Source: Flavobacteriaceae bacterium (lineage in GTDB: Bacteria; Bacteroidota; Bacteroidia; Flavobacteriales; Flavobacteriaceae). From it: DNA of 64,000 nucleotides. Positions 10,871 through 20,508 of this stretch are shown piece after piece. How positions within the stretch are numbered: position 1 is the stretch's first letter; every line of letters starts with the position of its first letter. A model generated the notes under the pieces. The model saw nothing but the letters and a program-made list of their open reading frames with translations, did no database searches and was not told the DNA's origin. Both the position numbers and the translations under genes were made by a program. Location of the stretch: assembly GCA_024640565.1 (NCBI GenBank), contig JAHEET010000002.1, forward strand, positions 296,220 through 360,219, given 5' to 3'.

Positions 10871-10880
10871 TGTACCTTTG
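10853..10880 (+). promoter_or_regulatory. Candidate promoter (TTG-N17-TACCTTTG) for the Dpp/Opp ATPase gene
   Basis: TTG at 10853-10855 and TACCTTTG at 10873-10880 match the Bacteroidota -33/-7 pattern. Confidence 0.5.
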
Positions 10881-10964
10881 GGTTTGTTTTCTTAAAAAAA
10901 AGTTTCTGCGCTCTCAGATAAAGAGTACAATTAAAAGCTTATTTTAGTATTTCAAAATTTATAA

Positions 10965-12638
10965 ATGCTCACTATTAAGAACCTTTCAATTTCTTTTCTT
11001 CAAAACAAAAAATTTGAAGCAGCTGTTCATGACATTTCTTTTTCATTACACCAAAATGAAATTTTAGGCATGGTAGGGGAATCAGGAAGTGGAAAATCGA
11101 TCACATCTTTGGCGCTTTTAGGATTATTGCCAAAAGGAATAGCAAAAGTTGATGGTGCTATTTTCTACAATGAAGAAAATATAAACACCTATTCCAAAAA
11201 AGCATTTCAGAAAATAAGAGGGCGTAAAATTGCCATGATTTTTCAAGAACCTATGAGTTCTTTAAATCCTACGTTAACCTGTGGATATCAGGTTGCAGAA
11301 ATTTTACAACAGCATACACAACTTTCTAAAAATGAAATTTATGCTACTGTAATTGCGCTTTTTGAAAAAGTAAAATTACCCCGAGCTTCCCGTATTTTTA
11401 ATGCCTATCCACATCAAATAAGTGGAGGGCAAAAACAACGGGTAATGATTGCTATGGCAATCGCCTGCAAGCCAGAAATCTTGATTGCTGATGAGCCAAC
11501 AACAGCTTTAGATGTTACCGTTCAAAAGGAAATTATTTTATTGTTAAAAGAATTGCAACAAGAATATGGAATGAGTATTCTTTTTATAACTCATGATTTA
11601 GCCTTGGTTTCTGAAATAGCAGATCGGATTGTTGTCATGTACAACGGAAACATCGTGGAGCAAGGAAGCACAAAAGAAGTTTTTTTAAACCCCCAAAAAA
11701 ATTACACCAAAGCACTAATTAATTCGAAACCAAATTTAGAGCGAAGGCTTCATACATTACCAACGGTATCAGATTTTATTGAAGAAACTTTTGATGGGAG
11801 TGTTTATACAAAAGAAGAAAGAGCTCGTTTTCATGAAAAAATATATCAGAAATCTCCCTTGTTAGAAATTCGCAATCTAAAAAAAGAGTTTATCACCAAA
11901 GGCTCATGGTTTCAGAAAGACGAAGTAGTAAAAGCTGTAAACAATATTTCATTTCAGATTTTCGAGGGAGAAACATTGGGTTTGGTGGGTGAATCTGGTT
12001 GTGGTAAAACAACTTTAGGAAGAACTCTTTTGCATTTAGAAAAAGCAACCGCTGGGCAAGTTCTTTTCGAAGGAAAGGACATTACTCAACTGTCAAAAAC
12101 AGGATTGAAAAAACTTAGAAAAGACATTCAGATTATATTTCAAGATCCTTTTTCATCACTGAATCCAAGAATCACGGTTGGGAATGCAATTTTAGAACCG
12201 ATGCAAGTTCATGGAATCTTATCCAATAAGAAAGAAAGAACAAGTTATGTTTTAGAACTGCTGAAAAAAGTGGGCTTAGAAGCGGATCATTTTAACAGAT
12301 ATCCACACGAATTTTCGGGAGGACAAAGACAGCGCATCGGTATTGCAAGAACAATTGCTTTACAACCTAAGCTAATCATTTGTGATGAATCGGTTTCGGC
12401 TTTGGATGTTTCTGTACAAGCACAAGTTTTAAATTTATTGAATGCATTAAAGACAACATTCAATTTTACCTATATTTTTATTTCCCACGACCTTTCTGTG
12501 GTCAAATATATGTCAGATCAATTGGTGGTCATGAACCAAGGAGAAATTGAAGAAATTGGAGATGCAGATGTTATATACAAAGCTCCAAAAACAACGTATA
12601 CGAAAACACTTATTGCCGCAATTCCTCGAGGGATTTAG
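10965..12638 (+). CDS. Fused dipeptide/oligopeptide ABC transporter ATP-binding protein (DppD-DppF/YejF-like)
   Basis: Two ABC ATPase domains (GESGSGKSITSLALLGLLP; GESGCGKTTLGRTLL) with oligo_HPN-type linkers (NPQKNYTKALI..., IYKAPKTTYTKTLI). Confidence 0.92.
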   Translation: MLTIKNLSISFLQNKKFEAAVHDISFSLHQNEILGMVGESGSGKSITSLALLGLLPKGIAKVDGAIFYNEENINTYSKKAFQKIRGRKIAMIFQEPMSSLNPTLTCGYQVAEILQQHTQLSKNEIYATVIALFEKVKLPRASRIFNAYPHQISGGQKQRVMIAMAIACKPEILIADEPTTALDVTVQKEIILLLKELQQEYGMSILFITHDLALVSEIADRIVVMYNGNIVEQGSTKEVFLNPQKNYTKALINSKPNLERRLHTLPTVSDFIEETFDGSVYTKEERARFHEKIYQKSPLLEIRNLKKEFITKGSWFQKDEVVKAVNNISFQIFEGETLGLVGESGCGKTTLGRTLLHLEKATAGQVLFEGKDITQLSKTGLKKLRKDIQIIFQDPFSSLNPRITVGNAILEPMQVHGILSNKKERTSYVLELLKKVGLEADHFNRYPHEFSGGQRQRIGIARTIALQPKLIICDESVSALDVSVQAQVLNLLNALKTTFNFTYIFISHDLSVVKYMSDQLVVMNQGEIEEIGDADVIYKAPKTTYTKTLIAAIPRGI

Positions 12639-12697
12639 TCTTTTTTAATCTCTCAATAAGTGGTATATTGCCTTTGAAAATTAGAAAAGAATTTTTT

Positions 12698-13714
12698 ATG
12701 AAAATAATTGTACCAATGGCCGGAATAGGGTCACGTTTAAGACCTCATACGCTCACAATTCCTAAACCTTTAACAATTATTGCAGGAAAACCAATTGTAC
12801 AACGGTTGGTGGAAGATATTACGGCTGTTGTTGCACAAGAAATCGATGAAATAGCTTTCATCATTGGACCCGCAGCAAAAGGGTTTCCAGCAAATACGAA
12901 AGAAACCTTATTAAAAATAGCAGCAGCATTAGGAACCAAAGGATCGATATACATTCAAGAGGAAGCCTTAGGAACTGCACATGCCCTTTATTGTGCTAAA
13001 GATTCTTTAAGTGGTCCCTGTGTAGTTGCTTATGCAGATACTTTATTTAAAGCAGATTTTAAATTAGATGCCAGTGCAGATGGTGCTATATGGGTAAAGC
13101 AAGTGAAAGATCCAAGTGCTTTTGGTGTTGTAAAAGTGGAGCATGGTTTTATTACCGACTTCATAGAAAAACCAAAAGATTTTGTTTCAGATTTAGCGAT
13201 TATCGGTATTTATTATTTTAAAGACGGAGACCGTGTTAGAAAGGAAGTTGAATATTTAGTGGACAACGATTTAAAAGAGAACAATGAATATCAATTGACC
13301 AATGTCTTAGAAACTTTAAAAAGAGAAGGCGCAAAATTTATTCCAGGAAAAGTAGATGCTTGGATGGATTGTGGTAAAAAAGATCCTACTGTTGATACCA
13401 ACAAACAAGTATTAGGTTTTGAGCAGCAAGCAGGGAATAACCTTGTAGCTAAAGATGTTGTTCTTGATAATTCAGAAATTATTCAACCCTGTTTTATTGG
13501 TGAAAATGTGCTCTTAAAAAACACAAAAATAGGACCCTACGTTTCTATTGGAGCAAACAGTGTAGTTACAAATTCAACGATTAAAAACTCACTAATCCAA
13601 TCCAATGTTTCAATAAAAAATGCCAATTTAGAGTTGGCAATGATTGGAAATCATGCCAAATACAATGGAGATCACACTTCGGTAAGTATTGGGGATTATA
13701 CGGAATTATTATAA
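12698..13714 (+). CDS. Sugar-phosphate nucleotidyltransferase (glucose-1-phosphate thymidylyl/uridylyltransferase-like)
   Basis: MKIIVPMAGIGSRLRPHTLTIPKPLTIIAGKPIVQRLVEDI plus C-terminal left-handed beta-helix repeats. ORF track start 12668; the ATG at 12698 fits the family N-terminus. Confidence 0.9.
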   Translation: MKIIVPMAGIGSRLRPHTLTIPKPLTIIAGKPIVQRLVEDITAVVAQEIDEIAFIIGPAAKGFPANTKETLLKIAAALGTKGSIYIQEEALGTAHALYCAKDSLSGPCVVAYADTLFKADFKLDASADGAIWVKQVKDPSAFGVVKVEHGFITDFIEKPKDFVSDLAIIGIYYFKDGDRVRKEVEYLVDNDLKENNEYQLTNVLETLKREGAKFIPGKVDAWMDCGKKDPTVDTNKQVLGFEQQAGNNLVAKDVVLDNSEIIQPCFIGENVLLKNTKIGPYVSIGANSVVTNSTIKNSLIQSNVSIKNANLELAMIGNHAKYNGDHTSVSIGDYTELL

Positions 13715-14695
13715 ATGAATTTTAGCATAAAGAATAACGAAAAAAAAGTTGTAAAGTCTTTCTTTACAAGTGCGTTAGTTTTTTATGCTTTATTTTTTAT
13801 ACTCTTTTCAATGCCTTCTTATGCACAAGATAGTATTGCGTTGCCAAAAGATTTAACCGAAGAAAAAGAGTTAAAATTCCAACAATATTTTTTTAAAGCA
13901 TTGGCAGAGAAATCGATTCGTAACTATCAAAAAGCAATCGAGAATTTAGAAAGTTGTCATCAAATACTCCCAAATGATGCCGCTGTTTTCTTTGAGTTTT
14001 CTAAGAATTATTTTGCACTACATCAAATTCAATTGGCCAAAGAATACATTGATAGAGCTTTGGAAAAAGACCCAAAAAACCATTGGATGCTGCAGCATTT
14101 GGTTGCGGTTTTACAAAGGAGTAATCGCTATGCTGAAGCCATTGAAATACAAAATAGGTTGATTGCACAAAAACCTAAAAATGTCCGGCTAAAAGAAATG
14201 TTAACAAAGCTGTATCTTAGAAATAATCAACCAGAAAAAGCACTTGAAACTGTAAATTTAATTGCAGAAGAAAATGGATCTTCCGTGTATTTGCGAAACT
14301 TAAAAACGGCATTAGAAAAAAGAAAATTAAGAGTTAAAAAAGAAGAAGAACCCATAAAACTAGATTCTTTTCAAGCTAAATTTGATTTTGACAAAACCTA
14401 CCTTTCTTTGGAACGATTATTGAAAAATTCTAAAAATGAAGCCGTTTTATTAAAGTATAGCAAACAAGGAATTCTATGGTTTCCTGCCCAACCCTACGTA
14501 TATTTGGTGCAAGGAAAAATATTGAACCATCAGAAAGCATATAAAAATGCGTTATCTGTATTGAAAAGGGGTATTGACTTTGTTATCGAAGATGAAATGG
14601 AACAAGCATTTTTTAGAGAAATTGCAAAATCTTACAAAGGTTTGGAAAACCCACAAGAAGAGAAAAAGTATTTAAAGAAATTAAATAAAGACTAA
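13715..14695 (+). CDS. TPR repeat protein, secreted
   Basis: Signal-like N-terminus ending SYAQD, repeated TPR helices (AFYNYQKAIENLESC-type, QLAKEYIDRALEKDPKN). Confidence 0.8.
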   Translation: MNFSIKNNEKKVVKSFFTSALVFYALFFILFSMPSYAQDSIALPKDLTEEKELKFQQYFFKALAEKSIRNYQKAIENLESCHQILPNDAAVFFEFSKNYFALHQIQLAKEYIDRALEKDPKNHWMLQHLVAVLQRSNRYAEAIEIQNRLIAQKPKNVRLKEMLTKLYLRNNQPEKALETVNLIAEENGSSVYLRNLKTALEKRKLRVKKEEEPIKLDSFQAKFDFDKTYLSLERLLKNSKNEAVLLKYSKQGILWFPAQPYVYLVQGKILNHQKAYKNALSVLKRGIDFVIEDEMEQAFFREIAKSYKGLENPQEEKKYLKKLNKD

Positions 14696-14700
14696 AGCAG

Positions 14701-15471
14701 ATGAAATACCTTTTTAGAATATGTGTTCTTTTGCTATTTTTTACATCCTGCGGCACGAATAAAAGCGTCATTGATGCCAATGCAATTGCTAAAAAAATGT
14801 CTGCGAGAAAAGTTGCTAGAAAGCATGTTGCCGTTAATTTTGATAAAAAGACGATTGCAGCAAAACTAAAAGTGAAGTTTGACAACGGCAAAACAAAAGA
14901 AAATGTTACTGTTGCGCTCCGGCTTGTAAAAGACGAAGTTCTCTGGTTAAAAGTGTCAAAATTCATTACTATTTTAAAAGTAAAGATAACGCCGACAAGC
15001 GTACAATACTATTCTCCTTTTTTCAAAAATTATTATGAAGGAGATTTTTCAAGGTTAGCCCAGCTTTTTGGTACTACGGTTAATTTTGAACAGTTGCAAA
15101 ATATACTTTTAGGGCAAGCAATGCAGAATGTAAAAAAGCAAAAACAACAACTTGAAATAAAAGACAATGCCTATGTGTTATCACCAAAAGATCAATCAGA
15201 TTTGTTTCAGGCCTTTTATTCAGTTAGCCCATCCCATTTTAAACTTGACAAACAACAGATTGTAAATTCAATTAAACAACAACAGTTAGCTATTTTATAC
15301 TCGAACTACAAGATCATTCAATCCGAAGTTATCCCCACAAAAATTAGTATTAGCGCTCAGCAAAAAAAGCAATTTACACAGATAGACGCAACGTTTAAGT
15401 CCATTAAATTAAACACAGCAGTAAATACTTCTTTCAAGATTCCAACAAATTATAAACGCCTTAATTTATAA
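14701..15471 (+). CDS. DUF4292 family lipoprotein
   Basis: Lipoprotein signal MKYLFRICVLLLFFTSCGTNKS. Position between the TPR protein and EnvC/M23 is typical of Flavobacteriia. Confidence 0.7.
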   Translation: MKYLFRICVLLLFFTSCGTNKSVIDANAIAKKMSARKVARKHVAVNFDKKTIAAKLKVKFDNGKTKENVTVALRLVKDEVLWLKVSKFITILKVKITPTSVQYYSPFFKNYYEGDFSRLAQLFGTTVNFEQLQNILLGQAMQNVKKQKQQLEIKDNAYVLSPKDQSDLFQAFYSVSPSHFKLDKQQIVNSIKQQQLAILYSNYKIIQSEVIPTKISISAQQKKQFTQIDATFKSIKLNTAVNTSFKIPTNYKRLNL

Positions 15472-16694
15472 TGATCAGACAACGGTTTTACTTTTCATTT
15501 TTACTTTTCATATTAAGTACAGTATGCATTTCTGGTCAAACTCGAAAGCAGCTAGAAACACAACGAAAGAAATTGAACCTAAAAATTAAAAAGGTAAATA
15601 AGTTGCTCTTTGAGGTAAAAAAAGATCAAAAAAATGCGTTAGAAGATTTAAGTGCACTCAATCAAAAAATTGATGTTCGCGAGAAATTGATTGAAACAAT
15701 TCATTTAGAAGTCAAACTCCTATCCGCTGAAATTGTTTCCAATGAAGATAAAATAGCGGAACTTAATAAACGCCTATCGATCTTGAAAGAGGATTATGCA
15801 TCGATGATTTTTAAATCATACAAGAGCAAATCACAACAAAGCCGAGCCATGTTTTTATTGTCATCGCGTAATTTTAGACAAGCCTATAAGCGTTTAGAAT
15901 ACATGAAGCAGTATGCTACATTTCGAAAAAAACAAGGAGAAGAAATCACCGTACAAACAGATCTTGTAAAGCAATTTGTAGCTTCTTTAAAGCTACAAAA
16001 ACAGAAAAAAGACACATTAATTTTAACAGAAAACGAACAGAAAAGTAAGATCGAACAAGATAAAGAAAGTCAAGAAAAACTTGTTTCTGAAATTAAAAAG
16101 AAAGAAAAAAAATACAAGAGCAAACTTCGAAAATCGATTCGTGAAGAAAAAAAGATTGCACAAAAAATAGACAAATTAATTAAAGCGGCCATTGCGCGTG
16201 CAAATAAAAGGACTAAAGGAAATTCAAATAAAACTAAAAAAAATGAATTTATTCTTAGCCCAGAAGCAAAAGCTTTAGCGGCAAAATTTGAATCGAACAA
16301 AGGAAAGCTTCCCTGGCCTTTAAGAGAAAGTTTGGTTATTAGACGTTTTGGGAAACAACCTCACCCTACATTTAGTGGAATTACAATTAATAGCTCTGGT
16401 TTGCACTTGGCAACCAAAAAAGGAGCCTATGCATCTGCCATTTTTGGAGGTACCGTCCTGGCTATTCAATTGACGACTGAACGGAAAAAAAATGTTTTAA
16501 TCCAGCATGGAAACTATATTACGGCCTATAATAATTTGGAAAACTCATTGGTTAAAATGGGCGATAAAGTGACCGTTGGTCAAGAGTTAGGGAAAGTATA
16601 CACCGATAAAGTAACTGGTAAAACGACCCTTATCTTTTTATTGTTTAAAAATACGACGCGCTTAAATCCAGCTTCATGGATGCTCAAACGATAA
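15471..16694 (+). CDS. Murein hydrolase activator EnvC-like, M23 peptidase domain
   Basis: Signal peptide, long N-terminal coiled coil, C-terminal LytM-like domain (LPWPLRESLVIRRFGKQPHP...ITAYNNLENSLVKMGDKVTVGQELGKV). Confidence 0.88.
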   Translation: MIRQRFYFSFLLFILSTVCISGQTRKQLETQRKKLNLKIKKVNKLLFEVKKDQKNALEDLSALNQKIDVREKLIETIHLEVKLLSAEIVSNEDKIAELNKRLSILKEDYASMIFKSYKSKSQQSRAMFLLSSRNFRQAYKRLEYMKQYATFRKKQGEEITVQTDLVKQFVASLKLQKQKKDTLILTENEQKSKIEQDKESQEKLVSEIKKKEKKYKSKLRKSIREEKKIAQKIDKLIKAAIARANKRTKGNSNKTKKNEFILSPEAKALAAKFESNKGKLPWPLRESLVIRRFGKQPHPTFSGITINSSGLHLATKKGAYASAIFGGTVLAIQLTTERKKNVLIQHGNYITAYNNLENSLVKMGDKVTVGQELGKVYTDKVTGKTTLIFLLFKNTTRLNPASWMLKR

Positions 16695-16726
16695 GTTATT
16701 GGCGCATTATTTTTTGTGAATCGGAT

Positions 16727-17251
16727 TTATTTTTGACCTGTTTTTACAAATAAAGCTTTTAATTCTGTTGCGTCAGCAGGGTTCAGTTTTCCGGCCAGAA
16801 TTAAACTCAATTGCTTTCTTCTTAAAGCACCTTCAAATCGTTCTTTTTCCAAGTCGGTTTCCGGAGTTATTTGTTCAATTGCTACAGGTTTTCCAAGCTC
16901 ATCAACAGCTACAAAGGTGTAGATTCCCTCGTTCACTTTTGTTTTTTCTCCAGATTGCCTGTCTTCAATCCAAACATCTGCAAAAATTTCCATGGAAGAT
17001 TTGAAAGCACGCGATACTTTTGCTTCCACAGTAACTACACTCCCGACGGGGACAGACTTGTTAAAGGCAACATGATTTACTGAGGCTGTAACCACAATTC
17101 TTCTAGAATGACGTCTTGCTGCAATACTGCAAGCACGATCCATTCGTGCCAATAACTCGCCACCAAAAAGATTGTCTAAGTAGTTCGTTTCTCCAGGTAA
17201 AACCAAATCGGTTAGTATTGTTAACGAGGCTTTCGGTGTTTTTGAATTCAT
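16727..17251 (-). CDS. Acyl-CoA thioesterase (hotdog fold)
   Basis: LVLPGETNYLDNLFGGELLARMDRACSIAARRHSRRIVVTASVNHVAFNKSVPVGSVVTVEAKV. Confidence 0.9.
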   Translation of the reverse strand: MNSKTPKASLTILTDLVLPGETNYLDNLFGGELLARMDRACSIAARRHSRRIVVTASVNHVAFNKSVPVGSVVTVEAKVSRAFKSSMEIFADVWIEDRQSGEKTKVNEGIYTFVAVDELGKPVAIEQITPETDLEKERFEGALRRKQLSLILAGKLNPADATELKALFVKTGQK

Positions 17252-17323
17252 AAATATTTTTTACAAAGGTAAGAATCGTTTGCAAACGAAAGAGAATATT
17301 GAAAGAAAAGCAACGCTGCGGTT

Positions 17324-18205
17324 TTAGAATTTTTTAGCCAAAATCCAAGCATCTTTAGAGACACCTTTCTTTATTGTTGTGAGCGTAGCAAGCGCATCTT
17401 CACGCGAATAAAAACTATCAAAAGCAACTTGGGTGAGTCCCCATTTATTCAAGCCTAAAATGGACGCATTATACCCTTCCTTCTTCAGTTGTTTCAATTT
17501 CCTTTCTGCATTTTCTGGGAATTGAAAAGCTCCAGCGACTACGTGAAAAGATTTTGGAGATTCCTTGGTTATTGGTAAGGAAATGGTGGGTAGCGGATTT
17601 GAAATGACAAATGTAGCCGCTTGTATTTTTTTGTCGATTGCTTCTTTTTGAGAGGCATATTTTTTTTCTTGCGTTCTTACTTGATATCCGTTGTAGGCAA
17701 TAAAACCAAGCGATAAAAGCACTACCGCTGTTGCTGCATATTTAGCAAATAGCGGAATGACAGATTTATTCGCTGCAGAAGGCGCTGTATGCTTTATTGC
17801 TGCCGATGTAACCGCGGATAAACCGAAAGAATTTGTTAAGAAATTATGCTCTTTTTGAGGTTCAAAAATTAACTGTTTTTTGTCATTGAAAGCAAGTGCT
17901 CCAATATTTTCAAAAACAAGCGCATCATTTTTTAAAGATTCATTCCAAGAAGCAACACTAGTATTTATTTTTGCAAGGGCTTTTTCAAAGGAAATATTCT
18001 CTACCGAGGCAATATAATTAACCATTAAGCCATCATTTTGTTTTAAGTGCGCATTGAATGCGATTTGCTTTGTTGGTGGGTGAAAAGTATGTGAAAAAGG
18101 ATTGATTTTTGCGCCAATTTTGTTGGTAATAAAACCACCAAAATTTGGAACAATTACACAATCGTATCTATATAATAAATCATTAATATACTTTTCTATT
18201 GCCAT
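17324..18205 (-). CDS. HU-CCDC81-type and SPOR domain protein
   Basis: N-terminal IEKYINDLLYRYDCVIVPNFGGFITNKIGAKINP (bacterial HU-CCDC81), a central TM, C-terminal SPOR (FHVVAGAFQFPENAERKLKQLKKEGYNA). Confidence 0.85.
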   Translation of the reverse strand: MAIEKYINDLLYRYDCVIVPNFGGFITNKIGAKINPFSHTFHPPTKQIAFNAHLKQNDGLMVNYIASVENISFEKALAKINTSVASWNESLKNDALVFENIGALAFNDKKQLIFEPQKEHNFLTNSFGLSAVTSAAIKHTAPSAANKSVIPLFAKYAATAVVLLSLGFIAYNGYQVRTQEKKYASQKEAIDKKIQAATFVISNPLPTISLPITKESPKSFHVVAGAFQFPENAERKLKQLKKEGYNASILGLNKWGLTQVAFDSFYSREDALATLTTIKKGVSKDAWILAKKF

Positions 18206-18300
18206 AGTTACAAAGATATAAAATTTGTAAAGTTGTAAGCAATGCGGGGGTAAAAATTATTAACAATTTTTTTATACCTTGGTTATCAAATTGTTGCCTT

Positions 18301-19400
18301 TTGGAAGAAGAGAAATTATTGGCAATCTTAGGGTTGCAAAGAAGCAAAGCTGTTGGTGATATTCTGGCCAAAAAACTCATTGTCCAGGTTGGAGATGTTG
18401 CACAAATTTTTAAGGAAAAAAAACTACGCTAGCAAAAATTAACGGTATAGGAGACCATGTTTTAAGGCACTTGTTTGACACGAGCAATATTTTAAAAGCA
18501 ACACAAGAATTACATTATATTCAAAAGAATAAGCTTCAATATTCTTATTTTCTTCAGGCTGATTATCCAAGAAACCTGCTACATTGTATTGATGCTCCAA
18601 TTCTTATTTTTAAAGATGGGAGTATTGATATTTCGAATGATAAAATCATATCAATTGTTGGAACAAGAAATATGAGTTCTTATGGCAGAGATTTTTGCAA
18701 CCAACTCCTCAAAGACTTGTCAATTTACAATCCTGTTATTGTAAGTGGTTTTGCCTACGGCGTTGATATTTGTGCTCACAAAGCTGCCATAAAAAACAAT
18801 TTACAAACGGTGGCTGTTTTAGCACATGGTTTTGAACACACCTATCCTAAAATACATAAAAAACACATTCATCAAGTCAATGAAAATGGGGGGTTTCTTA
18901 CCGAATTCTGGCACGATGACCCACCACAACGAGAAAATTTTTTAAAAAGAAATCGAATCGTTGCAGGCATATCAAAAGCAACAATTATTATAGAATCGGC
19001 AGAAAAAGGAGGGTCTTTGGTAACGGCGGATATTGCCAATTCTTACAATAGAGATTTCTTTGCATTGCCCGGAAGAGCTTCAGATATTTATAGCAAAGGA
19101 TGCAATGATTTGATAAAAAACAACAAAGCAGCCGTCCTTACTAATGCTTCAGACATTGTAAAAATGTTGAATTGGGATTTGCAAGAAAAACCGATATTAA
19201 CCCAAAAACAATTGTTTTTTGATTTGAATGAAAAGGAACAAAAAGTTTATGACCTTTTACATTTGAAAGGTCAACAAGATATCGATGCTATTTCTTTCGC
19301 ATCTAATATTCCAGTATTTCAACTTTCACCACTTTTGTTGCAATTGGAAATGAAAGGTGTTTTAAAACCTTTGCCGGGGAAGTTGTTTGAACTGATTTAA
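18301..19400 (+). pseudogene. dprA: DNA processing protein DprA, interrupted by an apparent -1 frameshift (or an assembly error/slippage site) at an A8 tract
   Basis: Frame 1 encodes LEEEKLLAILGLQRSKAVGDILAKKLIVQVGDVAQIFKEKK, then stops. Family-like sequence continues in frame 3 (TTLAKINGIGDHVLRHLFDTSN...) through the DprA Rossmann motifs (SIVGTRNMSSYG, VSGFAYGVDICAHKAA, FFALPGRASD). Confidence 0.8.
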
Positions 19401-19412
19401 TTATCCTTATTT

Positions 19413-20501
19413 TTGAGAAAAATCAATAGAAAAATGCCCGTAGAGAAAAAATTGATGTCTAAGAAAAAGCCAACATTTCCTATAAACGAAATGTTAGGAA
19501 AGTATTTATTGAAATACAATAGGACCATAAAGATCCCTATTTTTTATGATGACTTATTGCGTTTTCAAGGCTCAGTTACAGTGTATGATAAGAGTGATGA
19601 TGACACTCTTTGGATTCGAACCTATTATTCAGAATTTGATCGAAAAGAGATCGATAAGAGTTTAAAAAAAATATATACAATGTTGCATTCCGATGGGAAT
19701 GACGCAACCATTCCTTACTTAAATGTGGATGCTATTGATTATTGTACTTTTGGAAATTCGAAGCCATTTCGTATAAAAATTCGAAATATTTTAAATGATA
19801 ACTACACCTATTTTTATGTAAAAAAAGCTGATGCATCCCGTGTGTATGGCTTAGAATTAGAGCATATTTTATCTCCCCACAATATGAATTTTTTGGTCTA
19901 TAAAGACACTTTAATTGAAGAACATATCGCCGGAATTCCAGGAGACGATTTTATAAAAGATTTCTTACCAAAATGTACAGAAGCTGAAAAATCTCAAATT
20001 GCCAAAGAGTTTATAAAGTTTAAAGAACGTTGCCTTGTGCGTTTGCTGGGTGATATGCGTTCGTACAATTATGTGATTATTCCCACACATGATTTTGATC
20101 AAATTATTTATAAGATTAGAGCCATCGATTTTGACCAACAATCTTTTGAAGGAAACTTAAAAGTCTATAACCTTCAGTTTATGAAAGAGAACTTCAAGAT
20201 CGTAGAAATGGTGAGTAAAAAATTAGACAACAATTCCATTCAGCAGTATAAAGTAGAAGAACGTTCTTTTATGGCAAAAAGAATGATTGCTGCACCAAGA
20301 AGAACGGCAAGGTTGATTAAATGTATGCAGCAGGATACCATTTCTTTTTCAGAAAATGTTCAATTATTAAAAAAGCATTTGATAAAATATGTAGGAGATG
20401 TGAAGTTTAAAGATTGTGAAAATATGGGAGAGGTCTTAGAAACCATTCTCGATTTTGTAAAGCGAAACTATCTGGACATTAGCAACAAAGAGTTGTTTTA
20501 A
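19413..20501 (+). CDS. Conserved hypothetical protein with kinase-like (APH/choline-kinase-like) motifs
   Basis: 362 aa; motifs FYVKKADASR, LIEEHIAGIPGDDF, RLLGDMRSYNYVI and RAIDFDQ resemble kinase-fold catalytic elements. No firm family recognised. Confidence 0.75.
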   Translation: MRKINRKMPVEKKLMSKKKPTFPINEMLGKYLLKYNRTIKIPIFYDDLLRFQGSVTVYDKSDDDTLWIRTYYSEFDRKEIDKSLKKIYTMLHSDGNDATIPYLNVDAIDYCTFGNSKPFRIKIRNILNDNYTYFYVKKADASRVYGLELEHILSPHNMNFLVYKDTLIEEHIAGIPGDDFIKDFLPKCTEAEKSQIAKEFIKFKERCLVRLLGDMRSYNYVIIPTHDFDQIIYKIRAIDFDQQSFEGNLKVYNLQFMKENFKIVEMVSKKLDNNSIQQYKVEERSFMAKRMIAAPRRTARLIKCMQQDTISFSENVQLLKKHLIKYVGDVKFKDCENMGEVLETILDFVKRNYLDISNKELF

Positions 20502-20508
20502 AGAAAAG

